Shown piece after piece: positions 8,316 through 17,122 of a stretch of DNA of 48,397 bases. Below the pieces are notes generated by a model that saw only the letters and a program-made list of their open reading frames with translations, ran no database searches and was not told the origin of the DNA. The stretch spans positions 1 through 48,397 of the forward strand of contig JAUYJN010000018.1 of NCBI GenBank assembly GCA_030700255.1, read 5' to 3'. Positions within the stretch are counted from its first letter, which is position 1; the number at the start of each line of letters is the position of its first letter. The stretch is from Candidatus Peregrinibacteria bacterium (lineage in GTDB: Bacteria > Patescibacteriota > Gracilibacteria > UBA1369 > JABINC01). Made by a program: the position numbers and the translations under genes.

Positions 8316-9044
8316 TTATTTCAATTCAGCTTCTATCAATTCACTCATCTCTGTGAAATTTCTAAATCCTACCACCATTTTACCATTTATGAAAAATGTT
8401 GGAGTTCCATTTACTTTAAGTGATTTACCGGTATAAAAATCAAAACCTATTTTTTCGAGCGTAGAATCGGCATCGAAGCAAATTGCAAATTGTTCCGTAT
8501 TAATTCCAAGTTTACCTGCTGCATTGGTCAGGATAGTTTTTACATCAGCATTTTGCCATGAATATTGATTTTCAAATAGATAATTATGCATTTCCCAGAA
8601 TTTGCCTTGTTCGTATGCACATTCTCCAGCTTTAGCCGCACTAATTGCATATTCGTGAATGTTATATATTGGGAAATCCCTATATACTAATTTTACCTTA
8701 CCGGTATCTATATATTGTTCTTTGATTTTCTTTCCGGTCTCTCTATGGAATTGTTCACAAACCGGGCATTGAAAGTCTGAAAATTCAATTATTGTTACCG
8801 GAGCATTGAGATCTCCGAGAATTGGATTCTCATCAATATTTATCGCTATCCTTGATTCTTCTTCAAAAGTACTTTGAGCTTCTTCAGTTGGGACGTCTGT
8901 TTCAGACAATCCTTTTATAATATCTTGCATCTTCCCTCTGTCGGTTAGCGATTCCTCTGAAGTTGGAGCCTCTGTGCCTTGACTACAAGCGCTGAGTGCT
9001 AATACGCAAAGTAAACTTATAAGTATGAATTTTGTATTTCTCAT
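8316..9044 (-). CDS. DsbA-like thioredoxin-fold lipoprotein
   Basis: Probably a membrane-anchored disulfide oxidoreductase acting outside the cytoplasmic membrane. The 242-residue protein starts with a lipoprotein signal ending LSAC (Cys20), then a Ser/Thr/Glu-rich linker to about residue 65. The thioredoxin fold (DSBA/thioredoxin_4 type) has the active site CPVC (93-96, FQCPVCEQFH) and the cis-proline loop GTPTFFING near the C-terminus. Such exported proteins are common in Patescibacteria. No DsbB or VKOR partner is seen in this window. Confidence 0.93.
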   Translation of the reverse strand: MRNTKFILISLLCVLALSACSQGTEAPTSEESLTDRGKMQDIIKGLSETDVPTEEAQSTFEEESRIAINIDENPILGDLNAPVTIIEFSDFQCPVCEQFHRETGKKIKEQYIDTGKVKLVYRDFPIYNIHEYAISAAKAGECAYEQGKFWEMHNYLFENQYSWQNADVKTILTNAAGKLGINTEQFAICFDADSTLEKIGFDFYTGKSLKVNGTPTFFINGKMVVGFRNFTEMSELIEAELK

Positions 9045-9062
9045 GATTATTTAATAATGAAT

Positions 9063-9635
9063 TTAAATTGTATTAATTTTTAATAGTTTTGGTATTCTCG
9101 CAAAATCTTTATGTAGTATAGCTCTATAACTGCCATTGTATAGTGCAAATGCCGGATGATACATGGGCAGATATATTTGTTTTTCGGTTGCGATACCTTT
9201 GTGCTCTATCGGTTCTCCATGAACTTTTGATATCTGTAAGTCTCGCGGAAGAAATCTGTACATCGCATGCCTACCAAGAAGTACTATAAGTTTTGGCTTG
9301 ATTAAAGCTACTTGTCTTTCGAGATATGAATAACATGAGGCTACTTCATCCGGTTTTGGGTCGCGGTTTTCCGGTGGCCGGCACTTTACTATATTTGTGA
9401 TAAATACGTCTGATCTTTTTAGCTCTATTCCATTTAGGAGCTCATCCAAAAACTTGCCGGCCGCTCCAATAAATGGTTCGCCTTTCAGATCTTCGTTTTT
9501 ACCGGGCCCCTCCCCTATAAACATAATATCGGCATTTGGATTGCCACTTCCGGGGACTGCATTTGTTCTGGTTTTACAAAGTCCGCATTTTTCACATGAC
9601 TTTATTTGCTCACTGATTTCAGTAAGAATGCTCAT
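9063..9635 (-). CDS. Family 4 (Fe-S) uracil-DNA glycosylase
   Basis: Removes uracil from DNA to start base-excision repair. The 190-residue length fits. The N-terminal CEKCGLC (14-20) and two later Cys (in VKCRPP and ASCYSYL) supply ligands for the family's 4Fe-4S cluster. Motif GEGPGKNED (41-49) is the catalytic water-activating loop, and MYHPAFAL near 157-164 is the second active-site motif. Its start overlaps the end of the upstream membrane-protein gene by 17 bases, indicating co-transcription. Confidence 0.95.
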   Translation of the reverse strand: MSILTEISEQIKSCEKCGLCKTRTNAVPGSGNPNADIMFIGEGPGKNEDLKGEPFIGAAGKFLDELLNGIELKRSDVFITNIVKCRPPENRDPKPDEVASCYSYLERQVALIKPKLIVLLGRHAMYRFLPRDLQISKVHGEPIEHKGIATEKQIYLPMYHPAFALYNGSYRAILHKDFARIPKLLKINTI

Positions 9636-10527
9636 ATCTCTTTTGAAGTATTTTGCTTATAACATACATCATAATTCCTACTACAAGTGTAATAATCCCT
9701 GCGAGAGTAATTAAGTGAAGTATATCTCCAAAGGCGAAATCAAAGATTGAACTGACTTTCTCTTCTGAAAAGGTAACGCCGGAGGAGTCGAATGCATTTC
9801 GTACAGTTTCGCTTGTATATAATGATTTAACGATAAATCTGGAAAGGACTTCAACCGATGATGTCAAAAACCCAGCTACTGCTAATGAAGAGCTTACTTT
9901 TCTGACTCCTATATATAATGGATGTAAATTTAAAGCGAAAATCCCAGTAAGAGGTGAAAGCATAAGTGATATTATAATCATATTTACTGTGAATTTCCTC
10001 AGTAAAATAAATTGAAGTGTTTTGACGATATTATCTACTACTGAGTTTTCTGTCTCTATCTCTATTGTTGGTGGGATTCCAAAATTGATATTTTTCCGGA
10101 GATAAGTTTTCGCCTCTTTCTGCATTGATACTGTAGGAGTGGTTTCTTCTACTAATTTGTTGATGAAATCATTCTCTTTTTCCTTCAAAAAAGTAAGATC
10201 TATGACTATCATCTTGCCGTCATAGTTTTCGATTGAATCAAAAACAGTATTTGCAGTATTTAAAATATTTTCTTTTGTAAAAGTCTCTTCAAATATCATT
10301 CTTATATTTTCTTTGGATAGCGCGGATGGCATTAGTCCGGATTTATCCTCTATAATTCCCTCTATATGTTCAGATTGGATTTTGATGAACTCATTTGCAA
10401 AATGGTTTTCATAGTAATCTCTATCCAGGTATGTATTGAGTATGCTCAATATGAAAATGCCAAGTGTGAAAATGATAAAAAACATGAATTTCATAGAAAT
10501 AGTCAGTGTTGAGCTTAAAAATCGCAT
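9619..10527 (-). CDS. Membrane protein of unknown function
   Basis: A 302-residue integral membrane protein with no family I can name. Predicted membrane segments are at about 12-33, 178-200, 212-235 and 270-292. Between the first and second lies an extracytoplasmic domain of about 140 residues rich in Glu, Asp and Lys. The layout (one N-terminal anchor, outside domain, three C-terminal helices) suggests a sensor or an envelope-stress protein, but this is a guess. It lies between rbfA and the uracil glycosylase gene, overlapping the latter. It ends with TGA, one of only three genes here to do so. Confidence 0.8.
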   Translation of the reverse strand: MRFLSSTLTISMKFMFFIIFTLGIFILSILNTYLDRDYYENHFANEFIKIQSEHIEGIIEDKSGLMPSALSKENIRMIFEETFTKENILNTANTVFDSIENYDGKMIVIDLTFLKEKENDFINKLVEETTPTVSMQKEAKTYLRKNINFGIPPTIEIETENSVVDNIVKTLQFILLRKFTVNMIIISLMLSPLTGIFALNLHPLYIGVRKVSSSLAVAGFLTSSVEVLSRFIVKSLYTSETVRNAFDSSGVTFSEEKVSSIFDFAFGDILHLITLAGIITLVVGIMMYVISKILQKRYEHSY

Positions 10528-10560
10528 ATGAATTTAATATTTTATTTTATATTTTTATTA

Positions 10561-10893
10561 TTATTCTATTCCACTTTTTACTATTAATTCATTCATCTTA
10601 TTTAGGTAATCGCTCTCTACATCTAATTCAAATCTTAATTTTGGCGTTATTCGTAATTTTACTTTTTTCATTAGTTTCTTCTGAATTACCGGCGTGATTT
10701 TCGTTAGATATTTTATTAATTCTTCTTCGTTTTTCATAGCGCTTACGAAGATTTTCGCATGAGAAAGGTCTTTTGCTGTGTCCACTTTCATAACAGATAT
10801 TAGCTGAAAAGACGGGTGATTGTGTTCTAGCAAAATAATATCGCTAATTGCTCTATGTAGTAAACTGTTAACTTTTGATACTCTTTCACTCAT
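10561..10893 (-). CDS. rbfA: 30S ribosome-binding factor A
   Basis: A KH-fold assembly factor that helps 16S rRNA processing and cold adaptation of the small subunit. The 110-residue protein has the family start (RVSKVNSLLHRAISDII), the middle VDTAKDLSHAKIFVS and the helix-strand end KLRITPKLRFELDVESDY. Length is typical. It is divergent from fmt, with start codons about 71 bp apart. Confidence 0.92.
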   Translation of the reverse strand: MSERVSKVNSLLHRAISDIILLEHNHPSFQLISVMKVDTAKDLSHAKIFVSAMKNEEELIKYLTKITPVIQKKLMKKVKLRITPKLRFELDVESDYLNKMNELIVKSGIE

Positions 10894-10964
10894 CTCTTTT
10901 AAATTGTTTAACTGATATGATATTCTTCTTACAAATTACAAATCAACGAACGCACTCTATCAGA

Positions 10965-11945
10965 ATGAATCCAAAAATTAAACTTATTTTTTTCGGCACA
11001 CCGGAGATTGCTGTCAAATGCCTTGAGGCTCTCAAGTCAGATAGCTCTTTTGAGATTTTAGCTGTTATTACTCAAGAAGATAAACCTGTTGGCAGAAAGA
11101 AAGTGATGACGCCACCGGACGTAAAAGTATACGCAGAGTCTGTGGGTATCCCTGTTTATCAGCCGACAAATATAAGCGATGACGTGTCATTGTATGAGCA
11201 GCTCGCCTTGCTTCCGCCAGATTACAATGTCGTAGTGGCATATGGGCAGATAATGTCACAAAAGTGGTTAGATCTTCCCTGTCTTCGCTCCGTCAATTTG
11301 CACGTTTCTTTATTGCCGAAGTATCGAGGAGCTTCTCCTATGCAAGAAACTTTGAAGCATGGAGATACGACGACCGGAGTTTCTATTCAAGAAATGGCAT
11401 TTTTGATAGATACCGGAGGTATTTTATCTCAAGAAGAATTTGAAATTGAACCAAATGATACATTCTTGGAAATCTATGAAAAAGCAGGTTCTATAGGTGC
11501 CCGCCTTCTCGTTGAAACCTTGAAGTCCGATTTTGACGCAACTTCTGATCAAGGACGTCTTACAGGTACCATACAAGACAACTCGAAGGCTTCTTATTGC
11601 ACCAAGATCACCAAGGAAGATGGATTTGTCGATTTTGCAACTCTGACAGCTACAGAAATTTATAATAAATACCGAGCTTACAAATTATGGCCGGGAATAT
11701 GGACCATGATGGGTGGTAAGAGAATGAAGCTGACAGAGGTTATGACTTTACCGGATGCTGACTTTGAAAATCTTGCGAACTCCGGACAGATGGCCGGTTT
11801 AGATGACGACTCTACTCTTAAGAGTATGAGCAAGACAAAAGACCGTCTTTTTGCAAGATGCGAAGAGGGAATTCTCGAGATTCTAAGATGTCAGGTTGAA
11901 GGCGGCACAGAGATCAGTGCGGAAGAGTTTTTGCGTGGGAATTAG
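10965..11945 (+). CDS. fmt: Methionyl-tRNA formyltransferase
   Basis: Formylates initiator Met-tRNA using 10-formyl-tetrahydrofolate. The start at 10965 (MNPKIKLIFFGTPEIA) is chosen over an ATG 90 bases upstream because the family begins with the KIxFFGTPE strand, and the upstream ATG would overlap rbfA. HVSLLPKYRGASP carries the catalytic His and formyl-binding loop. A C-terminal OB-like domain ends with SAEEFLRG. The protein is 326 residues. A linker near its C-terminus (LDDDSTLKSMSKTKD) is encoded in part by the 14-bp palindrome at 11813-11826. Confidence 0.95.
   Translation: MNPKIKLIFFGTPEIAVKCLEALKSDSSFEILAVITQEDKPVGRKKVMTPPDVKVYAESVGIPVYQPTNISDDVSLYEQLALLPPDYNVVVAYGQIMSQKWLDLPCLRSVNLHVSLLPKYRGASPMQETLKHGDTTTGVSIQEMAFLIDTGGILSQEEFEIEPNDTFLEIYEKAGSIGARLLVETLKSDFDATSDQGRLTGTIQDNSKASYCTKITKEDGFVDFATLTATEIYNKYRAYKLWPGIWTMMGGKRMKLTEVMTLPDADFENLANSGQMAGLDDDSTLKSMSKTKDRLFARCEEGILEILRCQVEGGTEISAEEFLRGN
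11813..11826. repeat. Palindrome TACTCTTAAGAGTA inside fmt
   Basis: A perfect 14-bp palindrome sharing its core with the spacer elements at 19108 and 30025 and with the HNH gene copy at 16491. Here it encodes Thr-Leu-Lys-Ser in a C-terminal linker of Fmt. Confidence 0.75.
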
Positions 11946-11950
11946 ATTGT

Positions 11951-13363
11951 TTATTTTTCTATGCTTACTCCGCTTTCTTCTAAGTTGGCGAGGTAGTTTG
12001 TCATGACTCCGAGGATTACCATGAGGAATATTCCGGCTGAATAATTGGTGTAAAAATAATGGTCTAAATTTGCGAGTATGAATATATGAGTAATGAGTAT
12101 GATTGCGAAATATATCGGGAAGCATTTGTATTTGCCTTCGATTTTTGTGAGAAGTTTGAAGAGGTGGAGCAGGCCGATTGTGAGGCCTGCGATGATACTT
12201 GCCGCCGCTAGTATTCCAAGTTCTGTGCCGATAAGTAAAAACATATTGTGAACAGGCTCAAATTCCCATGGCATTAATTTTTTGGAACTAAAATCTGCCA
12301 CTGCATTTGTGTAGTTGCCAAGCCCTACTCCCATCGGGTGAGCGAGAAGCATTGAGAAGCTTGTTTTGATTTGGTCTATACGTTCAACCAGACTTGTATC
12401 TCCGACTAATTTCAAGCGAACTAATATTAGATTTAGAATTCCCGTAAAATATCCTATAAATATAAAAGTGAGAAATGTGAATGTGAAATTTCTAATTTTG
12501 GAATATGTTATTTTGAATTCTCTAAATGCTAAAAATATTATTAAGCTGACGATCGTTGCGAGCCAGGCTGCCCTAGAAAAACTTAGTAGAACTCCAAGGG
12601 ACAGTATGCCGATTAATATATTAGCTTTTTTCTTTGGCATTAGTTCTTGCATGCGTAGGTAGCCTGCAAGTAAAACTCCTATACTCAAAAGTCCGCCGAA
12701 TATGTTTGCATGTGTGAATGTGCCATAAGGGCGGATCACCTTTAGGCTGCCAATATCTATTTTTGCAACATTTAAAATCTCCGGCCCTATGTTTGATTCT
12801 CCAAGGAAGCTGAGCCCTACAGAAGATTGGAGGATGAATTGTAACAACCCTAGAAAAACTTGGAATACAAGACAGCTTAAAATTAAAATTATTAATCTCT
12901 TTTCAGAGATGAGTCTATTTATTACAAAAAGATAAACGATGAGTAATTTGAACAATTGAATTAGCCAGAAGAAAGTTATTGTTTCATTGATACTGAAAAA
13001 ATATGATAAAAGTGCGAAGAAAAATATTCCGGCGATTGCGAATCTTGCATGGTTATTACCAATGCTAAAAAAAATCCTTTTAGAATTAAGTGTCACATAC
13101 AATCCGTAAAAAAGTATTCCAATAGAGAACATTATATCACTCAAATAAAATTGAAATGTTGTGTATGGACTAAATTGGCCGCTCCATTGAGTTCCCTGCA
13201 GTGCGACGGTATTTATTTGAAAAAAACTTAATATAATACCAAGACAGAAGCAAAAGATAGCTATTCTTCTTGTTGTTAATTCCTTCTTTAAATGATACAT
13301 CGAATTATAAAGTTTGTGCCACATTTTTTTCAACTTGCTTAGCATTGTAGCTTCTTTTTTCAT
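11951..13363 (-). CDS. O-antigen ligase / Wzy-like polymerase membrane protein
   Basis: Likely joins or polymerises envelope polysaccharide. The 470-residue protein has about 10-12 membrane segments spread over its length and a larger extracytoplasmic loop with the Wzy_C/WaaL hallmark VHNMFLLIGTELGILAA near the C-terminus. IRPYGTFTHANIFGGLLS is the other typical pattern. It ends six bases from the convergent fmt stop. The next genes on the strand are a sugar-binding lipoprotein and a GT2 glycosyltransferase, supporting a polysaccharide role. A second Met at residue 7 is an alternative start. Confidence 0.85.
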   Translation of the reverse strand: MKKEATMLSKLKKMWHKLYNSMYHLKKELTTRRIAIFCFCLGIILSFFQINTVALQGTQWSGQFSPYTTFQFYLSDIMFSIGILFYGLYVTLNSKRIFFSIGNNHARFAIAGIFFFALLSYFFSINETITFFWLIQLFKLLIVYLFVINRLISEKRLIILILSCLVFQVFLGLLQFILQSSVGLSFLGESNIGPEILNVAKIDIGSLKVIRPYGTFTHANIFGGLLSIGVLLAGYLRMQELMPKKKANILIGILSLGVLLSFSRAAWLATIVSLIIFLAFREFKITYSKIRNFTFTFLTFIFIGYFTGILNLILVRLKLVGDTSLVERIDQIKTSFSMLLAHPMGVGLGNYTNAVADFSSKKLMPWEFEPVHNMFLLIGTELGILAAASIIAGLTIGLLHLFKLLTKIEGKYKCFPIYFAIILITHIFILANLDHYFYTNYSAGIFLMVILGVMTNYLANLEESGVSIEK

Positions 13364-13392
13364 GTGTTTACCGGCTTTTTGTACTTTAGTAA

Positions 13393-14817
13393 TTATTTTG
13401 TAACCTCTTTTACTTTAGGGAATACTCCATCCGTAGGTATCAATGCATTTATTTGGTCTTCACCTTCTTTTAATGCAGTCTTTACCGGAACTGTCGCTAT
13501 AACTTTGTTTATCATTTCTTCGAAAGCTTCGTTGTATTTTATTGGATTTGTCATAGGTATGCTTTGTGCGTAACCGACTTGTTTTGCGAAAACCCCATAG
13601 ATTGGGTCATTAACTTGTTCTTCTATTAGGTCCCTTCTTGCTGCAGGTCTTTTTGTTTTTTGATTGTAGTATCGAGAATTCTCTTGGTTTGTTATGAAGT
13701 TTATAAGTAGCCATGCTTCATTTGGGTGCTCGCTGGTTCTTGCTACCGCTGGAGAAAAATATGAGGCTAGAGTTGCCATATTGCCAACACTTTCTTCAGG
13801 ATTAAATACCTGTGGGATTTCTGCTACAGCTATATCAGTCACTTCAATTGCACTTGGATTTCTTTTTGCGATAGTGTTTATTTGGCGTGCTATATCTTCA
13901 TATAAATATGAATATCCGAGAATCATTGCAACTTTACCTCTGGCGAATGTGTCGACTTCTTGCTCGGCACTGTTTACATCACTTAAAAATAAATTCCATG
14001 TGTAATTCCTGCTCGTAGGTAGTCCGTAACCTGTATACATGCTGAGTGAATCAAGCCCCGGTGTGTTTGGTTTACCAAAACTATTTATCCCTTGAGCTTG
14101 TCCAAATATTGCTCGTCCGTATTTTTCATCATAAAATTTTGTACCACTTTGCAGTAGCAAAGTTAGGAATATTTCTTTTGCCCTCAATATATTGTCGGCC
14201 CGCCCCATTGCGATACCCGCTACTTTGAATCTTTCAAAGCTGTTATCTTCTTTTTTTAATTTAAAAATATCTTCTTCAAGTTCTGACCATGTTCGTGGTG
14301 GCTTACCTCTTTCAGGTATTTTTTCGTTGTAATATTTTTTGTTGTAATACAGTGCGAGTGTGTCGATATATAGAGGGAAGCTGTATATTTGATCTATACC
14401 TGTTTCATCTTTGATTATCAGGTCTTTCGTGGCTATATCTACGTAAGTTGCTTCAAAACTTTCACGGGTCACTGAAGTTGGTGCCGGCATTAATTTTTTG
14501 TGATCCATCAAAAACCAAGAATTGTGGAGGAAAAATACATCCGGCCCCTGCCCTTCGGCAAGTTCGTTCACGATTAAGTCTCTATATTCATCTACATCAT
14601 TGAACTTCCTGTAATTCACCTTGATCCCGGGGTTCGCGCTTTTGAATGCTTGGAGCATTGGCTCGAAGATATCCTCATTATCAAACATATTGTATACAGT
14701 CAGTTCTGTGAAATTCGCGCTACCTACCTTTTTACTTGGCTGTTCTTTTTTTTGACATCCGGAAATACTGAAAAGTAAGATCAGGATTGCTATTTGTGCG
14801 ATGATTTTTTTTAGCAT
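13393..14817 (-). CDS. Family 1 extracellular solute (sugar)-binding lipoprotein
   Basis: A 474-residue periplasmic-type binding protein. The lipoprotein signal ends SISGC near residue 21. The mature part resembles SBP_bac_1 proteins of carbohydrate ABC importers: ELTVYNMFDNEDIFEPMLQ, then EGQGPDVFFLHNSWF, later FARGKVAMILGYSY and EAWLLINFITN. No permease or ATPase gene is adjacent, so partners must lie elsewhere or the protein has another ligand-binding job. Neighbours are an O-antigen-ligase-like gene and a glycosyltransferase gene. Confidence 0.88.
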   Translation of the reverse strand: MLKKIIAQIAILILLFSISGCQKKEQPSKKVGSANFTELTVYNMFDNEDIFEPMLQAFKSANPGIKVNYRKFNDVDEYRDLIVNELAEGQGPDVFFLHNSWFLMDHKKLMPAPTSVTRESFEATYVDIATKDLIIKDETGIDQIYSFPLYIDTLALYYNKKYYNEKIPERGKPPRTWSELEEDIFKLKKEDNSFERFKVAGIAMGRADNILRAKEIFLTLLLQSGTKFYDEKYGRAIFGQAQGINSFGKPNTPGLDSLSMYTGYGLPTSRNYTWNLFLSDVNSAEQEVDTFARGKVAMILGYSYLYEDIARQINTIAKRNPSAIEVTDIAVAEIPQVFNPEESVGNMATLASYFSPAVARTSEHPNEAWLLINFITNQENSRYYNQKTKRPAARRDLIEEQVNDPIYGVFAKQVGYAQSIPMTNPIKYNEAFEEMINKVIATVPVKTALKEGEDQINALIPTDGVFPKVKEVTK

Positions 14818-14852
14818 TTTTTTATGTGTTTTAGATTTTATGGGTTTTGGTA

Positions 14853-15869
14853 TTATCTTTCTAAACCTTCTAAATAATATTTTTTAGAAAGTGCGTAATA
14901 ATAATAGTTCATCCATTTCTTATTCAGTTTACTCAATACTTTGAAAAGTTGCAAAGTTATTGGGTTTGATAGCATTTTGAATGCTAAGATTTTTGATTTC
15001 GAGGGTTTGATTTTTAATTCAGGATATTTTTTATCTATTATTGTGGCTGACTTTGCAATCATCCTCATGCGAGGAGCGATGCTTGCTTCCGTGATTACAT
15101 GGTGGTGCCAGCCTATTGCCTTTGGATTGTATAGGAGTTTGAAGTTATGTTTTTTTTCGAGTCGATATCCGAGCTCTATATCTTCCCAACCGTATTCACT
15201 AAAGCTTGGGTCAAATTGCTCTTTCTCGAGTATTGATTTTTTTAGTGAAATATTTGAAGTGTAAAAGAAATTGTAGTTTGCATGTTTTTTGTGGCCGTTG
15301 TTGTCATTTTTGTCACTATTATTGTTTGAATACCCTATGGCTTTTTTGCCGAATGCGTCTTTTCCGTCAGGGCAGCCACCTAGTTTTTCATATGCGAATT
15401 GATGCCCGCCATATTTACCAAATACGCATGACCCATTTGTAAGCCATTGCATGAAATAACTTAATCCCCCATTTTTAGCCAAATCCGGATGCCAGTCTGT
15501 GAATCCGAGGACTCCTTCGGTTTCTTTCGGGTATTTCTTGTGAAATTTCAGATGTTCTTCCAGGAAGTTTTTGTTCGCAGGAATGACGTCGTCTCCAAGG
15601 AATATTACGATATCTCCTTTTGCCTTTTTGATTCCGTTATTGCGTGCAATCCCTTGTTTTTGATTTTTTTGCCATACGTATTGGAAATTCGGATTTTTTT
15701 TATGAAATCCTTCTACTACTTTTTTTGTTGATCCTTCATCTTTTGATCCATCATCAATCACGATTACTTCATAATCTTTATTTGCCAAACTTTGCTCCAT
15801 GAGACTTCGCAAAGTCCGCTTCAAAATATCAGCTCTTTGATATGTAGGTATGACTATAGAAAGTTTCAT
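14853..15869 (-). CDS. Family 2 glycosyltransferase
   Basis: Transfers a sugar from a nucleotide-sugar donor to a growing glycan. The 338-residue GT-A protein begins with the typical LSIVIPTYQRADILKRTLRS; VIVIDDGS binds the nucleotide and FLGDDVIP carries the metal-binding acidic motif. A later GWEDIELGYRLEKK is the general-base/acceptor motif of GT2 proteins with a galactosyltransferase-type C-terminal part. The acceptor is unknown. It heads a three-gene envelope polysaccharide cluster. Confidence 0.92.
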   Translation of the reverse strand: MKLSIVIPTYQRADILKRTLRSLMEQSLANKDYEVIVIDDGSKDEGSTKKVVEGFHKKNPNFQYVWQKNQKQGIARNNGIKKAKGDIVIFLGDDVIPANKNFLEEHLKFHKKYPKETEGVLGFTDWHPDLAKNGGLSYFMQWLTNGSCVFGKYGGHQFAYEKLGGCPDGKDAFGKKAIGYSNNNSDKNDNNGHKKHANYNFFYTSNISLKKSILEKEQFDPSFSEYGWEDIELGYRLEKKHNFKLLYNPKAIGWHHHVITEASIAPRMRMIAKSATIIDKKYPELKIKPSKSKILAFKMLSNPITLQLFKVLSKLNKKWMNYYYYALSKKYYLEGLER

Positions 15870-15887
15870 ACATCAATCATACCGACT

Positions 15888-16967
15888 TCATTCTTTTCTG
15901 TACATATGTACCTTTGAGTCGATTGAGAGTTTGTTTTTGCCCTCAAGAGTTTTATTTAGTTCCTCTTTGTGTAATAGGTTTCCTGTTTGCCACATGTCGC
16001 TTTGGTTATCTTCATTTATAATTTCACCGGTGTGTGCAAGTAGCTCATGTTTTTTGCATATTGGGACTATTGATTCCGAATTATGATTCTTATTTAATGC
16101 AAACCGTTTTATATGATGTAAAATCATCCCTGCATTCCTACAGTTTGGGTAGGCGCAACGTCCTTCATGTTTTTCACGTATGGCTTTTTTTATTGCTTCG
16201 GGTATGTATCGAGAGGTTTCATCGGTTTTTTCTGATTTTTGTTTTTTTACTTCTTTTGAATTTGTATTTCTTGAAGTTTTGGTATTCGTTGTTTTACATT
16301 TTTTCACGACTTCTTCCATAAATTCATTCCACGTAAGCGTTATTTTCCTTTCTTTTTCAATCGCTTGTTTTAAATATCTAAGTTGGAATTCTGTCTCCGG
16401 ACTTACTGCAAATGATAAAGTGGTCCATTTGTTTTCATGGAAATGACCATAGCCTTCGTTTGCGATACTTTCTATTTGTTCTGCAGCTTTACTCTTAAGA
16501 GTTAGATCATTATTTATTCTTGGATTTTGTCCGGATTCTTGATTGTTTCTGAATTCTTGTACAAATACCTCAAGGGCTTGTTGTGGCATACTCTTAACTT
16601 TTTCCGCCCATTTCCCATCCGTTTCTTTCGTTGCTACCCATGCAACTTTTTCTATTTTACTCCAACCTTGATCTCCGGATATGAGTAGATTTTTCAGAGC
16701 AGGTTTATCTTCAACTTTTATGGCAATTCTTAGTATTTTACCGGTTGCTTCATGGCTCATTCCGGCAAGCTTGCCGGCGAATTCGTATATTGAGGAAAAT
16801 CCACGTTTTTTGTGGAGTTCTCTTTTTGCAACTTCCGGTAAGAGGCCTGCGAATTTACGTTTCCAGATTCTGGTTTGGAGTCCAAAGTCTTTGCACTTTT
16901 GATAAAGTTCGGAATCGGAAAGGGATTCTATTTCTAAACTTATACAGATACGGCCGGTTGTGTTCAT
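15888..16967 (-). CDS. HNH endonuclease domain protein (DUF222-like)
   Basis: A 359-residue protein with an N-terminal helical region (to about 150) of the type found in DUF222-like HNH proteins (KRELHKKRGFSSIYEFA), a middle variable linker, and a C-terminal HNH domain. The latter shows RCAYPNCRNAGMILHHIKRF with two Cys and the HH pair, and VPICKKHELLAHTGE with a further Cys and His; together they give a zinc-stabilised HNH nuclease site. Such genes occur in multiple copies in many Patescibacteria; their function (mobile element, defence or repair) is unsettled. It ends in TGA and has the palindrome core at 16491-16502. Confidence 0.85.
   Translation of the reverse strand: MNTTGRICISLEIESLSDSELYQKCKDFGLQTRIWKRKFAGLLPEVAKRELHKKRGFSSIYEFAGKLAGMSHEATGKILRIAIKVEDKPALKNLLISGDQGWSKIEKVAWVATKETDGKWAEKVKSMPQQALEVFVQEFRNNQESGQNPRINNDLTLKSKAAEQIESIANEGYGHFHENKWTTLSFAVSPETEFQLRYLKQAIEKERKITLTWNEFMEEVVKKCKTTNTKTSRNTNSKEVKKQKSEKTDETSRYIPEAIKKAIREKHEGRCAYPNCRNAGMILHHIKRFALNKNHNSESIVPICKKHELLAHTGEIINEDNQSDMWQTGNLLHKEELNKTLEGKNKLSIDSKVHMYRKE
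16491..16502. repeat. Palindrome core ACTCTTAAGAGT inside the HNH gene
   Basis: A perfect 12-bp palindrome equal to the core of the elements at 11813, 19108 and 30025. On the coding strand it encodes Thr-Leu-Lys-Ser, just as in fmt, in the linker before the HNH domain. Confidence 0.7.
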
Positions 16968-17031
16968 GTGTTTTCGTTAGCGAATTAATTTTCAAAAAGC
17001 CGATACCTAATTCATGTATAAATGTGGTAGG

Positions 17032-17120
17032 GTCGGCCTTTTGAGTTTTTATTGGCTTTGTAGGTCTTGGATGATTCGTTATGCATAGGGTTTTTATGCC
17101 CATAGGTGGTAAAGGCCGAC
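17032..17120. repeat. 10-bp inverted repeat after ssb
   Basis: GTCGGCCTTT (17032-17041) and AAAGGCCGAC (17111-17120) are perfect inverted copies 69 bp apart, the second ending two bases from the ssb stop codon. A smaller stem (GCATA/TATGC, about 17079-17096) lies between. It could be an ssb 3' structure or the ends of a tiny non-coding element. Confidence 0.5.
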
Positions 17121-17122
17121 TA

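Noticed and set aside
10875-10964. Upstream ATG start for fmt
   Set aside because: It would overlap rbfA and add 30 residues that are not found before the conserved first strand of the family.
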